64,000 bases of DNA from Symsagittifera roscoffensis (taxonomy: Eukaryota; Xenacoelomorpha; Acoela; Convolutidae), in contig NC_087064.1 in assembly GCF_963678635.1 (NCBI RefSeq), forward strand, positions 43,771,159-43,835,158. Direction: 5' to 3'. Below, piece by piece: positions 24,461 to 35,606 of the stretch. Made by a program: the position numbers and the translations under genes. The number at the start of each line of letters is the position of its first letter. The first letter of the stretch is position 1. The notes beneath the pieces are model-generated. The model searched no databases. It was not told the origin of the DNA and saw nothing but the letters and a program-made list of their open reading frames with translations.

Positions 24461-25219
24461 CTGAAAAAGCACCATACGCATCCAATGCCCATAGAAAAAC
24501 TGACACTCAACTTTCAAATCAACGTCAGACTCAAATGAGAAACTGACGATTGGAAAAAGGTTGGAAGAAAATCCAGTGCCATTTTTTTAATTTAAGTTTT
24601 TTTTTTCAGATAAATTGCATCACATATTATCACAGAGACAAAGCGAAGCTTTACGCAACTTGCGGTAAGTCATCAATCACAAACATAGCATGCTAAGCAA
24701 GCCAAAAAACGGGCAGAAAGTATAAAGTTTTCAAATAAGAATTTCAAAGACCTGCTTCATCCAAAAATTTCATGACATAGCCAACAGAGAGTCGGTTATA
24801 TGGGTGACAGGACAAAGTATCTCATACAAAAGTATCATACTACAAAATATCCCAATGGACACAATAGCCCATGCCATTATAGCTCACATCAATTGAAATG
24901 TCCCATAAAAGGTTAAAAACTAAATTATGATATAAATTACCTAGGACTGGTGCATATCTCTCTATCACCAATCAAAAAAAATCTCAACTGAGCTGCCCCA
25001 ATTAATTAACTTGAAACGCCATAGCGATAAAGTTGATGGTAAAAGACTCTTCTCTAGAGATTAAGTTTTGCTTTTCAACCTGTTAATGGATTCATAATTG
25101 AGAAAACTTTGATAATGAAACACAACAAAAAGATTTATCATTACTCACCTAGCGCTATTACAATGAAAGTCAACAAGACAAAACTTCTCTACGGCCAAAC
25201 TCAACCAGGCAAAATGTTG

Positions 25220-26330
25220 CTTATCTTGCTTGGATGGACACGAATTCACTAAAGAAGGTAACAAGAAATCTATCACTCAATGGCGTTGTGCAAAATAGTG
25301 TTCCATAAATGTCCAATTACTCTAAAAACTTGCAAACAAACCATTTTTTCTTTCAATCACGAGCATTGCCAAGAGTTTAACCCTGGTTGCGTAGAAGCAA
25401 GGCAGATAGTTAGTCAATTAAAAGAAACAGCAAAACCTCAAATCGATCCTGTAAAAACCAAATGATAGCAGCTACCCTCAAGTCAATGAACGATAATCTG
25501 GCGATTCAGCTTTCTTTTCCTTCAAGTGAAGCCTTGACAAGAAACCTCAGAGTGAACAAAACCACTCGAAATAAATTCATCGACAGACCTTTACTTCGAC
25601 ATGGTGGAAAAGAGGACAACGAGAGATTCATTATTCTAGAAAACATGGATAATTTGAGAGACCTTCGCGTTCGTTGCAAAGTTTGGCTTTGTGACGGATT
25701 TTTTAAGATACTTCCATTTCAGTTTTATCAATTGTACACAGTATATTTCCAGATTGGCGGATTTTATCCCCATGCATTTACGTTTTGCTCAGCAATAAAA
25801 AAGAGTCCACTTGCAACAGGTTCCTTGAAGCCCTGAATAGACTTTTTGGAAACCCGAAAAGGTTCTCAAGGACTTCGGAAAAGCTGTATTGAATGCAATT
25901 TCGTTCCTGTTCGAAACTGAAATCTAAGGTTGTTATTTTCATTTGTGCCCAAGTTTTCATCGCGAACTTTCAGAATTAGGTCTGAAAAAAACATACTAAA
26001 TCAATGCTAAGCTAACTTTAAGCTTAAAAATGAAAAATGATTCCATCTCCAAGCTTGCTTCATCTCTCAAATGTCGATTCTGCGTTTCTTCTAGAGATCG
26101 ACACAATTTGCGAAACTACCGATGAATTTGACGTTCCAACACATATCCTCGAAAAAATTGACGATTTCGCATCTTATTTCCAAAAAACTTATACTAAAGG
26201 CGAAACAATTGGTCGACAACGGCGTGTTACACCTTTATTTCCCTGAAACTCGAAGTATATCTGCAGGAAAATCAAGCACTTTGACACTCAAGAATTGTTT
26301 AAGATTGACAATATTTTCTTAGTTATCAAA
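25220..26330 (+). pseudogene. Fossil FLYWCH-MULE transposase
   Basis: Opposite strand to the host gene. 25230-25400 encodes a broken FLYWCH-type zinc finger (ITQWRCAK, then KCPITLKTC and FNHEHC in the neighbouring frame). 25620-25850 has the MULE transposase signature around the first catalytic Asp, reading WLCDGFFKILPFQFYQLYTV, with the usual 'DGTFK...FYQLY' form recognisable. Around 26040-26240 is the characteristic C-terminal piece ending YFQKTYTKGET...PLFP. The reading frame is interrupted by stops and shifts, so it is not functional. Confidence 0.65.
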
Positions 26331-27480
26331 TATAAAGAAAACTGGATCAAGGGTATTTATTTTATTCCGCTGGCAATTCAGCAACTTAAAGTCCGCTTTT
26401 GAAAGTCGAAGTCATTCACGTTTTAGGTGTCTTTTACACGTTTAATGTTCCGCAAGGATGTTTGCAAGAAAAATCGAAAAAGGAGACCAACTGGAACTAA
26501 AAGAAAAATCAATTAGCAAAAAATGAAACCAAACCGCAAAAATCAAATTGAGCAAGAAAAAAATTAATACTATTCCTTGAAAAAGTCATCGAAACCTATT
26601 TAAGTAAAAATACATTCATTTTTGTTGCACGATTCGAAAGAATTTTGAATTTGATTCGAATGAAACTCATTTTAGCGACAGTTACAAAGCCGGCAATACT
26701 AGGCTAGCTGATCTTAGCGCTGAAAAACATGATGTCTTAAAAGCCTGGGCATAAGCAATTTTGACACTGGTTTATAAAATTTATACACAGAGGCGAAGCT
26801 GGGCTTCTCAAACACTTGCGAGAACACGATCTAAAAGCAGCTCTATCAGGTGAAATCAGAAAAACTAGAAATAAGCCTGGAATTCTCGAATTAGCAAAAA
26901 CTCGCCTGCGTGTGTGATTCGAATCTTCGACCTACTGCAATCCAAAAATTTTGAGCCTCAGGCACTAATCACTTAAGCTTAACAACCGACAAACACTAGT
27001 CACAAAAAAAGCAGCTATGTATGCTAATAAATTACAAAGAGGAAAAGTGGCACCAAATACAAATAGACTCAATTTTGCAAACAATAATTTGGGATATAAA
27101 AAACTGAGGCCATCCAGACTAACTTTTCATGTAACAAATTGCAAAGCATAAAACCGTATAAGTACGAATTATTTTATTCATAAAACTGCGAGATATGATG
27201 AGTTAGAAAATTTCTGAAATCGAGTTTTTATTATTGTTATGTTGTTTGAAACAAATCTTACTTTTTAAAAAAGCATCAACTGTGTTAACTTATTATTATT
27301 CGAAACTCAAAGCAGTAAAGGTGTAAAGCTGTCCCAAAAGTGGCACATATATTCGCGACTTAAGTGGGAAAAAAAGAAGGTTCGTACTAATACACTCACT
27401 TAGCAAGTGTAGACACCCCCCTTAGCATGAAAATATTTTTTTTTTGCCCACGCTCAATGGCTCAGAAGGATCAATTGAGC
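26331..27480. other. Intronic, no gene recognised
   Basis: AT-rich intron sequence with no conserved ORF. A B-box-like 'gtgattcgaatcttcgacc' near 26915 hints at a decayed tRNA-derived repeat, without a partner A box that I could confirm. Confidence 0.4.
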
Positions 27481-27490
27481 AATCTCCCGT

Positions 27491-27537
27491 CAGCAAACGC
27501 AAGACGTCAGCAAACGCAAGACGTTAGCAAACGCAAG
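27491..27537. repeat. 17-bp tandem repeat, about 3 copies
   Basis: 'gtcagcaaacgcaagac' is repeated almost exactly three times in a row; the third begins 'gttagc'. Confidence 0.85.
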
Positions 27538-27922
27538 TACATGGTTAATGTGTTCGTAGCACGCAATCAAGTGACCGAGTGAAAATTATTTTATATGAGT
27601 TTCGAGAAAAAATCGAAAAAGAAAAAATCGAATTATTTTTTCAAAATATTTTTTTGCAAATTTTCATTTGTGCGACCATGGCCTCATCGAGCAAAGCGAC
27701 TTACCAGCGTTCGTGCTCTAGCCTTATATCTGAATATCAAAAACTGTTCTCCGCAGCATTTAAAATTGCTGTTTTTCCAATTAAAACAGAAAAAAATGGG
27801 CTTCATGCGACCCAAGTCGCTTAGTTTTATTGATTCTTTTTTCACTCTGAATGTAACTTTTGAGCTTTGATATTGTAAATTTTGGCGTTCCACTATCGCT
27901 CACGAAGCTGATTTATGATTTC

Positions 27923-28258
27923 GGGGGCTATTCTCATGCGCGAAGGACCGAATGCGCGAAAAAACTCGTGAGCGAAGGACCGAAAACAAAGTTAGCCGAA
28001 AGTCAATTTTTAAAAAGAAGCAATTTCCATTCAATTAAAAGTAATTAAATGAAGCAGTATTTTGCTTCGTTCATAACGAAACCCTTGAAATATAAAATTT
28101 GTAAATTTTGCATGTTTCTGTCGTTTTTACATTCGGCCAATATCAATACTCCAGTCCCCGGAATTGTTTACTCTCTTTTCAAATTTTAGATTACTGAAAT
28201 CTAATTGGCTGATTTGTATTTTCGCGCAGGCGGTCCTTCGCGCATGAGGGATTCCACC
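27923..28258. mobile_element. MITE family 2 with 8-bp target duplication
   Basis: 336 bp bounded by inverted repeats: left GGGGGCTATTCTCATGCGCG..., right end reverse-complements to GGTGGAATCCCTCATGCGCG.... The block CATGCGCGAAGGACCG is perfect on both sides. Flanked by 'atgatttc' at 27915-27922 and 28259-28266. An 8-bp duplication is typical of hAT elements. No transposase inside. Confidence 0.85.
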
Positions 28259-28740
28259 ATGATTTCATATCATTCAAACAATTTTGAAGTGGTTATAAAC
28301 ATGTCTCAAGTACCTATTGAGCTATCTCCCCCCCCCCCCCCCTCCCCATTTGAGAAAACCAAGATACAAACCCCTATTTGAGAAAACCAGATAACCTAAG
28401 TAAGTTTTTTGAAGGCAGTTCTATAAATGAAACTACACTTTAAATTCAAGCACCATTTCTATTTCGAAGTCCTTTTCGTTGCAGTATAACCTTGCCAATG
28501 ATAGAAGTCAGAAGACAAACCGCAAAAACCCTAAAAGCGCAAAAAACTGCCTACTAAGTAATAAAACCACCAAAAAGCCAAAACTTTAAAATGAGCGTCA
28601 ACAAATTAACGTTTACTGCCGAAATGGGACAAGCGACAGAGAAAAACGAACTAAATTATGTCTTCGCTACTATTCAGTAACACTAAATGATACAATCTGT
28701 TTTGACTTTTGAGATGAGGAAGAAGGAGAAGAAGACTGAC

Positions 28741-28884
28741 TTCGTTTTTGAGGTGTACGACTGCCCGTTTGGCCACTTTGGATATGGGGTTGAGTGGGGA
28801 GTTGAAGACGCACGAGTTGTGGTAGATCCACTCCACGTCTGCCACGAATGCAGTCGTGCTGTAGTACTTCATGTCCTTGCAGTT
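28741..28884 (-). CDS. zmynd8: ZMYND8-like, second half of bromodomain
   Basis: Internal exon of 144 nt (48 codons, phase 0 at both ends) between acceptor 'ctctgttgtag' and donor GAA|GTCAGT. It reads NCKDMKYYSTTAFVADVEW... with the acetyl-lysine-contacting Asn retained in VFNS (Asn at exon residue 28), followed by the bromodomain C-helix (ISKVAKRAVVHLKNE). It joins the exon at 35607-35813 (...LATLEQ|NCKD). The bromodomain of ZMYND8 reads acetylated histone tails together with its PHD and PWWP neighbours. Confidence 0.92.
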
Positions 28885-29310
28885 CTACAACAGAGCCAAC
28901 ATATACTTAGAAAAGAAAATAAGTGTCAATGAGAAAAGAAAATAAGTGTCAATGAACTCTAAGGTGAGCTCTAAATTTTTTCATACCTCTACGACGTTGG
29001 CCCATTTGATGAAAAGCTTGACCAAGAAGTTTTTTTTATTCCGCTGGGAAATCCGAAAACTTAAATCCACTTTTGAACACGTTTTTTGACAGAGCGAAAT
29101 TTGTCTTTCATTCAACAAAATAAGTTAGAGTGAACTTAAAACGAAGCAAATAGTACGCCAAACTGCGAAAAATCATATTCGAGCATCGACAACTTTTGGC
29201 AGGTTTTCCAGTAAACAAAACGAAACCAATCAGGTAAGTACATTATCGTTCATTGACACAGACATAGTTACATAACAAATTGAGTCAGAAATGAATTGGC
29301 GCCACCTCGA

Positions 29311-29457
29311 GGTGGCTATTTTTAAGCGCGAAGGACCGAATGCTGCGCGAAAATTATCGCTTTTATTGCTTTTTTTCCTTTGAATTTATCAATACTGAAT
29401 TATCATTAGCTGACATAACTTTCTCGTTTTGGTCCTTCGTGCATGAGGGATTACCCC
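29311..29457. mobile_element. MITE family 2, short diverged copy
   Basis: Left end 'ggtggctatttttaagcgcgaaggaccgaatg' and right end 'ggtccttcgtgcatgagggattacccc' match the ends of the element at 27923-28258. The interior is mostly deleted and no target duplication is recognisable. The left edge sits on a perfect 16-bp palindrome GCCACCTCGAGGTGGC (29301-29316). Confidence 0.65.
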
Positions 29458-29479
29458 ATCAAAGATAATCAAACAGGTG

Positions 29480-29904
29480 TGTGATATAGTGTCCCTTCGG
29501 ATGGCTGTGGACAGCTATATCGTCGCTTATTTGTAATAATTGCGGGCTGTTCGAATATTAAATAGCGCTACTGGCTATCAAGGATTATTGATTCGTATTC
29601 ATAATTTATACGTCTCAAGTGGTTAAGATTTATCTTGCTTTTAAGGACGCAGGATTCGGTTCTTAATTTCTGGAATATCGCTAGTCGATCGGGGCAAGTT
29701 AGAGCATGATTGGAATATTTTATTCTGTTGTTTTCTATCCGCTTGATATTCAGCTCGGTATAAATCTCCTCTCATTGGTATTAATTACCATCAATATTTA
29801 CATAGTTGAATAAATATAAACGTGTGAGCTTCATTTCATTAACAAGGTTAATTATGTAATCTATTATAGCATAAGAAAGCATGACATCATGCAGTGATGT
29901 CACA
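29480..29904 (-). repeat. 3' LTR of the 6.1-kb element
   Basis: 425 bp, TGTGAT...GTCACA. Same length as its partner; mismatches are spread along the whole repeat. Next to it (29905-29935) the minus strand has only a weak purine-rich stretch (GGGAAGA), so the polypurine tract is uncertain. Confidence 0.92.
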
Positions 29905-31113
29905 CTACACCGTAAAAAATCTTCCCGGGTGGTTTAAGTTTTTGTCTGTTTACAATCAGAATAATTTAGTTTAAAAAAATTACAGTCAAATTGACAAAAT
30001 ATATACTGCTGCAAAATATATCAAAATGTTTATCAATCTATCACGTTATCACAAGGAATAATAAATAATCATTGATTTAGAAGCACAGGTTATTACTTCA
30101 ATTTACATAATGTGAAATAAAATTGAATTGAGTATAAATGGGAAAAAGTTTAAAGGGGACAGAAAGCCACATTGAGTCGGATTAGGGGAGTTGAGTGATA
30201 GATGATAAAATCAAGTGTATGATAGCAAAATAGATTCAATTGTCAACTATACCTAAAGTGGACCTAAAGTACTGTAATGTCGTGTAGCTGACTATTCTTG
30301 TTCGTCGTTTCGATTCAATTTTTCTTATCGCTGGCTTCGTTCGTTGTTTGGTGCATGCCATTGATTCTGAATATAAATCTTGTTTTGATGAAATGAGGCG
30401 CTTTGATTATTTTCTTAGCCTCGTTAAGTGCAATTTTATTTCCAACAACTTAACAGGGATCTGTTTTGTCCAAAAAATCACGATTTGATTTTCCAAGTTG
30501 ACCACTAAGAAAGCAGTTTGTAATTTGTTTTACATGCTTAAACATTGAACTTTGTCTTTCGAATTGTGTCCGATGTGCTCAGGGATCATCGTTTCTTCTT
30601 CTCTTAGGCGTGTTGTGCCTTTGTTGGCCTTACTCCCTGAATGAAAGCGATAGTCTTCCCTTTTTTAAAGTCAGATTTCCACTTTTTTAACGACATTTTT
30701 GCTTCTTGGCGACTATCGTCTTTTGTGTTGATTCTGACTTTTGATGTTTTCAATTTGTTTCTTTTGCTGTCACTGCACTTCACTCTTATAGGCTGTTCGA
30801 AACCTTTGCTGGTTCGCCTGAGCAAAGCTTAGCGTGAGACAGAATGATAAAAGATGAATTCCGGTTTTTCATCATCAATATTTTTGAAGATTTCTTGTCT
30901 GATCGTACCTCCTGAGCTTTGCCAAAGCTGCCTAGTCCCACTCACAGCCTGCCAATGTTGACCCAACATTTCCATTGTATTTTCTCCGGCTAACTTGCGA
31001 TTTTCTCTTCACATTTCTGCAAAGATATCCCTCGACAGTTGATTTTTCTTGTTGAGCCTATCTTAATTCATGGGAAGTGTGTAGATTGAAGTATGTCTCC
31101 AAAGGTCGCACTG

Positions 31114-31690
31114 CTAGTGGACCCGCTTTTTGCCCTTTCCTCATTGGTGCTTTGATCAATTAGCCCAAAAATTATGAATTTCCGTCGACTCGTTAGAAAA
31201 GGAGGAAAAACTTTCTTATTCGTAATACTTAAACATAGGCAACAGGTTGACTTTTCAAGATCTCGCGAAGTTAATGTTTTCTAGTGGACCGCCTTCGTGC
31301 CCGTTCCTCATTGATGATTTGATGATCAACAAGCCCAAAAATTTTGAATTTCCGTCGACTCGTTAGACAAGAAAAAACTTTCTTATTCGTAATGCTTAAA
31401 CATGGGCAACAGGTTGATTTTTCAAGATATCGCGAACTTGATGTCTCCTAGTGGACCGAATTCGTGCTTGTTCGTCATTAGTGATTTGAAGATCAATGAA
31501 CTTAAAAATTTTGAATTTCCGTCGACTCGTTAGACACAAGGAAAAACTTTTTTATTCGTAATGCTTAAACATGGGCAACAGGTGGATTTTTCGAAATCTT
31601 CATGAAGATGTTGCCTCATAGTGGACCCCTTCGTACAGGCGTCCAGATAGGTGATGAAACATGATTAAATTGTGCAAAACAGTTCTTATT
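31114..31690. repeat. 167-bp tandem repeat inside the 6.1-kb LTR element
   Basis: Units begin with 'ctagtggacc' at 31114, 31281 and 31448 and 'catagtggacc' at 31617: three full units and one partial. Shared internal blocks are 'gaatttccgtcgactcgttaga', 'cttattcgtaatgcttaaaca' and 'gggcaacaggtt'. No open frame runs through the array. Confidence 0.9.
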
Positions 31691-31884
31691 CGTACTTAAT
31701 GAGTATGGTGTCGGTTTTTCGGAGAATTGCGAGGTTGAGAAAATTGATTTCCTCGGAATTTCTTATTTTCTTCGTTTCAAAGTAGTTATTTCTTGGCTTC
31801 GATAGCATCAATTGACTGCATTTAGCGCTATCCAATGGCGAGAATGCATGCTGGGACGTTATTAAGCGATAGTATGACTTGTCG

Positions 31885-32357
31885 TTAAACATGGATGAAG
31901 ATTTTGATGTTCGTTTTTTCGAAAATATCGCTGATAAGACAGAAAACTCTACTTTCTTTCAATTTATCGAGCCCGCATTCAATTTTTGGTATAACGATAT
32001 GCCGTAAATCTTTCTGGAGGCGCTGCTGCTCCATGCAATTGAGGCTACGTGGCAAATTGTAGTAGGTTGGCGTTTCCAAAAATTGAGATTTTGTAACTAA
32101 GTTGAAAATTGACTTGTGTTTGTTGTTTCAATGTTTTGTAGGGTTTGTCTGATGCAGTGATAGGCACTGCTAATTTGACATGCTACTTCTTTGTTAATGT
32201 GAAAGTCACTTGAGACACAGTGCGCTATAGAGCCAGGAAACTGTAAAACATTCCCTGAGCCCACAAAGATATTTGGTTTTTCATAAATTGCGTTTACCGA
32301 ATCTTTGCTGCTTCCAGGTCCATCTTTTCGTTTAGTCAGTTGTTTCGCTCGCTTCAC
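31885..32357 (-). pseudogene. Macrodomain-like protein, broken, inside LTR element
   Basis: Two adjacent minus-strand frames look like the start and end of a macrodomain (ADP-ribose-binding fold). The first (32097-32357) has VGSGNVLQFPGSIAHCVSSDF, the beta-strand/loop that opens many macrodomains, though the following Gly-rich ADP-ribose loop is altered to INKEVA. The second (31885-32079) has PTYYNLPRSLNCM, then HIVIPKIECGLDKLK and ...IFEKTNIKIFI, the family's last two strands and helix. A frame shift separates them and the middle is shortened. No retroelement enzyme has this pattern, so this looks like captured cargo that has since decayed. The recognition is by eye only. Confidence 0.6.
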
Positions 32358-32442
32358 ACTGTCTTTAAAGATATGTTTTGTCGTTTCGCGTGCAGGGATG
32401 TGTTCATTTGACTCTGCTTTCTTCCGTGCCTTGGCTTGATTG

Positions 32443-32997
32443 TCAACCTGAGCTGATTTTTAACTGGGAGGAATTGGGACTACAATGTGTCCATCTATTG
32501 TTCTCAATACGTTTTTTCGTGGTTGCTGCTCGCGTGGTGGAATAGGGTGATATCGCATATCGTTGCCAAAATCGCATTTGGCAGTATATCTTGTCTCGCG
32601 CGTGGACTGCTGCTTTGCGCTTCGTTCGCGATGGTTCTTGGGCCATGTTATGTCCATCGTTTCCGAGATTAATATTAGTTGGTGCTGCTACCGCTGCATC
32701 GTGCCTCGGCGCGTCGTTAATGAATACTTCGTTGGGTTCAAACTCAGGTGGAGCTAATGGTTTTGGATCTGCGTCCGGTGGAAGCGCTGGTGGCGGCAGT
32801 GCTGCTATTGGTAAATGTATCAGTGGTAATGGTGCAACCATTGGTGCTGCTGTTGCTGGTATTGGGGCTACTACCAGAGGAATGGACGCTACTGGTAGTC
32901 CTCCGAAGGGCATTGATAGTCGGATTCGAGCAAGTGCACCGGGAAGGTTGCTTTGACCACCGTTCTCGGGTTCGATGTCTTCTAGGAGTTTAGGCAA
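32443..32997 (-). pseudogene. Pro/Ala-rich ORF downstream of gag in LTR element
   Basis: 184-aa open frame. The N-terminal half is dominated by Pro, Ala and Leu (PLPLIHLPIAALPPP), the rest is basic. In an overlapping frame (32460-32657) the sequence CDFGNDMRYHPIPPREQ continues as IDGHIVVPIPPS, so a frameshift probably lies near 32660. It sits between gag and the macrodomain-like piece and could be part of one original protein. No known domain recognised. Confidence 0.45.
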
Positions 32998-33159
32998 AGA
33001 ATCGTCGAAGAGTCCTGGTTCACTTCGGTATTTACCAAAAGATGGATCCGTTTCAATTTCGCTTGGGTCAATGGTATCATGATTTTCTGGTCGATACTGT
33101 GGATCAACAAGTCTGAGACGAAGTGTACGTCAGTACTGTTCCTTCCGCAGGAGTATTGC

Positions 33160-34410
33160 CTATAGGCTGGTTATCTCATCAGGTTGAAAAGGTTCGTTCG
33201 ATGATAATTTAGGTGATATAAATGATTTAGGGGTCTGACTCAGTGTCTTTATTAGTTTTTTGGTTCGTTTGGGAACGGGAAGTTTTGAACGCGACCGTGT
33301 TTTCTTTCGCCACCAGCATTGAATTGCTGTGTGGTTAAATTTTCCACAAACTTCACAAAATTTGGCTGATGATCGCACCATTGGTACAAAAGGTCCGTTG
33401 TGATTTTGCGTTTCAGCTTGTGGCATTTGATTTGCGACAAATTGTTGCGTCGGATAATTCTGGGCCTGATGGAATTGTGCTGATGGATGCTTCGGTACCA
33501 TTGGCTGATTTTGTTGGTTCTGGTACATGTTCGGGTACTGCTGATTTTGAGGATACCACTGGGAATATTGCTGTGGTGCAACTCGTGGCATATTTTGAAA
33601 GTTTGGCTGAGTATTGTTGGAATCAAATTTGTTTTGCCAATTATTTCTGCGTCTTCTGCCTCTGATGCCTCGTTGTTGTCCATAACCGTTATTTTGGTTT
33701 GGCTGATAGCCACTATACTGACCACTCTGACTGCTATTGTTCCGATTCTGTTCGGGAAGCGGATTAGATTATTTCTGCGACTGCTCAGTTATTTGTGATC
33801 TCATTTCGCTTGAGCTACTTTTCCATTTGTTCCTGATTTGTGGGCAGGGCAATTTTGTGAGAGCACTTACTAAACTTTCAGAGACTTTGTTGTTTACTTC
33901 GTTAAATCCGTCTTCCGGGTAATCTTCTTTTCGGCAAATCTCACGAATTGTGATTTGTTGGTCAGGTTACACAATTCCTGAACTGTAGTTGCAAGTGATT
34001 AATCCATCAGCTTTGATCTCAGCCACCCTGGCATTCCCTTAATGAACAGTCGTTTAGTTTGTTCATTCGGTTGTCATTTACAGCTTCTATTTTTTCTTGC
34101 CTTTGAGCAGTTTCTCGTTGGAATCATGCTGCTTCTGCTGCAGGTGCTCCCATTATTGCGGGATCAATTGGGGCGACAGCTGGCAAATCTGGCGTTGGAT
34201 ACGCTCGCTGCGGTTTCTTTGTCAAGTTCACGAGGAAATTCTCGGGAGTATCGGTTTTCGGGCCGAATCGAAGTTGGTCTAACTTCAATATGTGAACTTC
34301 GTGAAACTGGGGATTGTAAAATGATTCCTGAGAGCTGTGAGACTCGCAGAAAGATTTGCTCGAGTTGCTGGTCATCGTGTCTGATAGAATCGCAGCGCGT
34401 TGTCTCGTAG
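33160..34410 (-). pseudogene. Gag remnant of the 6.1-kb LTR element
   Basis: 34124-34375 encodes a capsid-like piece (LDQLRFGPKTDTPENFLVNL, then AYPTPDLPAVAPIDP). 33840-33920 reads GFNEVNNKVSESLVSAL. 33160-33591 ends the protein with a Gln/Asn-rich stretch and a zinc knuckle CEVCGKFNHTAIQC (Cys-x2-Cys-x4-His-x4-Cys). The order is that of a retrotransposon Gag (capsid then nucleocapsid), interrupted by several frameshifts and stops. It would bind and package element RNA if intact. Confidence 0.75.
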
Positions 34411-35144
34411 ATGTAGTTAAAAGAAATTCGCTTGTTGCGCGTTTAGTATCGCCGCTACTCCGGTGTAGCCTTGAAAGTTGCTCAAATTCTGAAAAGTCTT
34501 AACTTGCGCATGTGCCACCGTATTTCAGTTGAATGAATATCAATTTGGTGATAGAGTTGATGATAAGACACAGCACTTATTCAAATTAGGGGAAATACAA
34601 TGGAGTTCGCTTAAAAAATGAGCTTTTTAAGGGAACTAGCGGTATCACTTCTAGTTGCAAATCAGATCTTGCTGCTTCAATGATAAGGTTGTCCTAAAGG
34701 ATCCGTTACTTCACTTCTATGGTGGGAAAACTCAATGACAACTATATCAATTTACTGCAGGTTTGAGTTTGGTTTAATTAACTGTTTTTGTTGATTGTTG
34801 AAAAACCTGTAGATCTGCTTTCTTTGTCTGCTTTGTCAGTAGCTCAGCTGCCCGACCTACTGACTGGAACAACAAGTAGTGATGTTGCAGGTCACAATCC
34901 ACATCTCCTTCTATAGATTGAAGAAACTGTCAGCTCAGAGAAGTTGAAAAGTCGTGACTGTCTTCTTTTCCTCCCTGTCTGTCTCAGTTGTTCGCTGAAT
35001 GTTGCTCTGCTACCCACATCTAAGCATTGCTGGGTGAATCGGCTTGTGTTTCCTTGTTCTGATTCAACAAAATGCGGTTATCGCTGTCCGCTCGTGTGTT
35101 GAAGGTTTCAATTGCCGATGACTTTTGGTGAATCCAGAAGTAGA

Positions 35145-35164
35145 CTCTTCCGCGAATGTCACCA
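35145..35164 (-). promoter_or_regulatory. Putative primer-binding site of the 6.1-kb LTR element
   Basis: Directly next to the right (5') LTR the minus strand reads TGGTGACATTCGCGGAAG. TGG complements the CCA end of a tRNA and sits at zero spacing from the LTR, the standard position. The primer tRNA could not be assigned. Confidence 0.6.
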
Positions 35165-35589
35165 TGTGATTTAATGCCCCTTCGGATGGCTGTGGACAGC
35201 TATATCGTCGCTTATTTGTAATAATTGCGGGCTTTTCGTATATGAATTAGCGCTACTGGCTATCAATGATTATTGATTCGTATTCATAATTTATATGTCT
35301 CGAGTGGTTAAGACTTAATTTGCTTTTAAGGACGCAGGATTCGGTTCTCAACTTCTGTAATATCGCTAGTCGATCGGCGCAAGTTAGAGCATGATTGGAA
35401 TATTCTAATATGTTGTTTTCTATCCGATTGATATTCAGCTCGGTATAAATCTCCTCTCATTGGTATTAATTACCATCAATGTTTACATAGTTAAATAAAT
35501 ATAAATGTGTGAGCTTCATTTCATTAACAAAGTTAATTATGTAATCTATTATAGCATAAGAATGCATGACATCATGCAGTGATGTCACA
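35165..35589 (-). repeat. 5' LTR of the 6.1-kb element
   Basis: 425 bp, partner of 29480-29904. Its outer end is 5 bp (the AGGTG duplication) plus 11 bp from the exon border at 35607, so the insertion left the host splice donor CAG|GTGAGC intact. Confidence 0.92.
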
Positions 35590-35606
35590 AGGTGTTTATA
35601 GCTCAC

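Larger units (their letters stand above)
24461..28740 (-). other. 4.3-kb intron between bromodomain and PWWP exons
   Basis: Donor GAA|GTCAGT at 28740 and acceptor AG at 24461-24462. It contains a fossil MULE transposase in opposite orientation, a 17-bp tandem repeat, a MITE with 8-bp duplication and a C-rich tract near 28330. No additional exon was recognised. Confidence 0.75.
29480..35589 (-). mobile_element. 6.1-kb LTR retrotransposon with macrodomain-like ORF, no pol found
   Basis: Two 425-bp direct repeats (29480-29904 and 35165-35589), each starting TGTGA and ending TCACA, are flanked by the 5-bp target duplication AGGTG (29475-29479 and 35590-35594). They differ at about 26 positions by eye, roughly 94% identity, so the insertion is not recent. 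Gag-like sequence on the minus strand and a TGG-starting primer site next to the right LTR show the element is transcribed leftwards. Inside are a broken gag, a Pro/Ala-rich ORF, macrodomain-like pieces and a 167-bp tandem repeat. No protease, RT, RNase H or integrase motif was found. It lies in the intron between the two bromodomain exons, in the sense of the host gene. Confidence 0.93.

Noticed and set aside
27491-27537. CRISPR-like array
   Set aside because: Only three directly abutting 17-bp units, no spacers, eukaryotic intron.
28687-28932. Acidic 81-aa plus-strand ORF
   Set aside because: Antisense of the bromodomain exon 28741-28884.
32591-32956. Gly/Ala/Ser-rich 121-aa plus-strand ORF
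   Set aside because: Antisense image of the Pro/Ala-rich retroelement ORF at 32443-32997.
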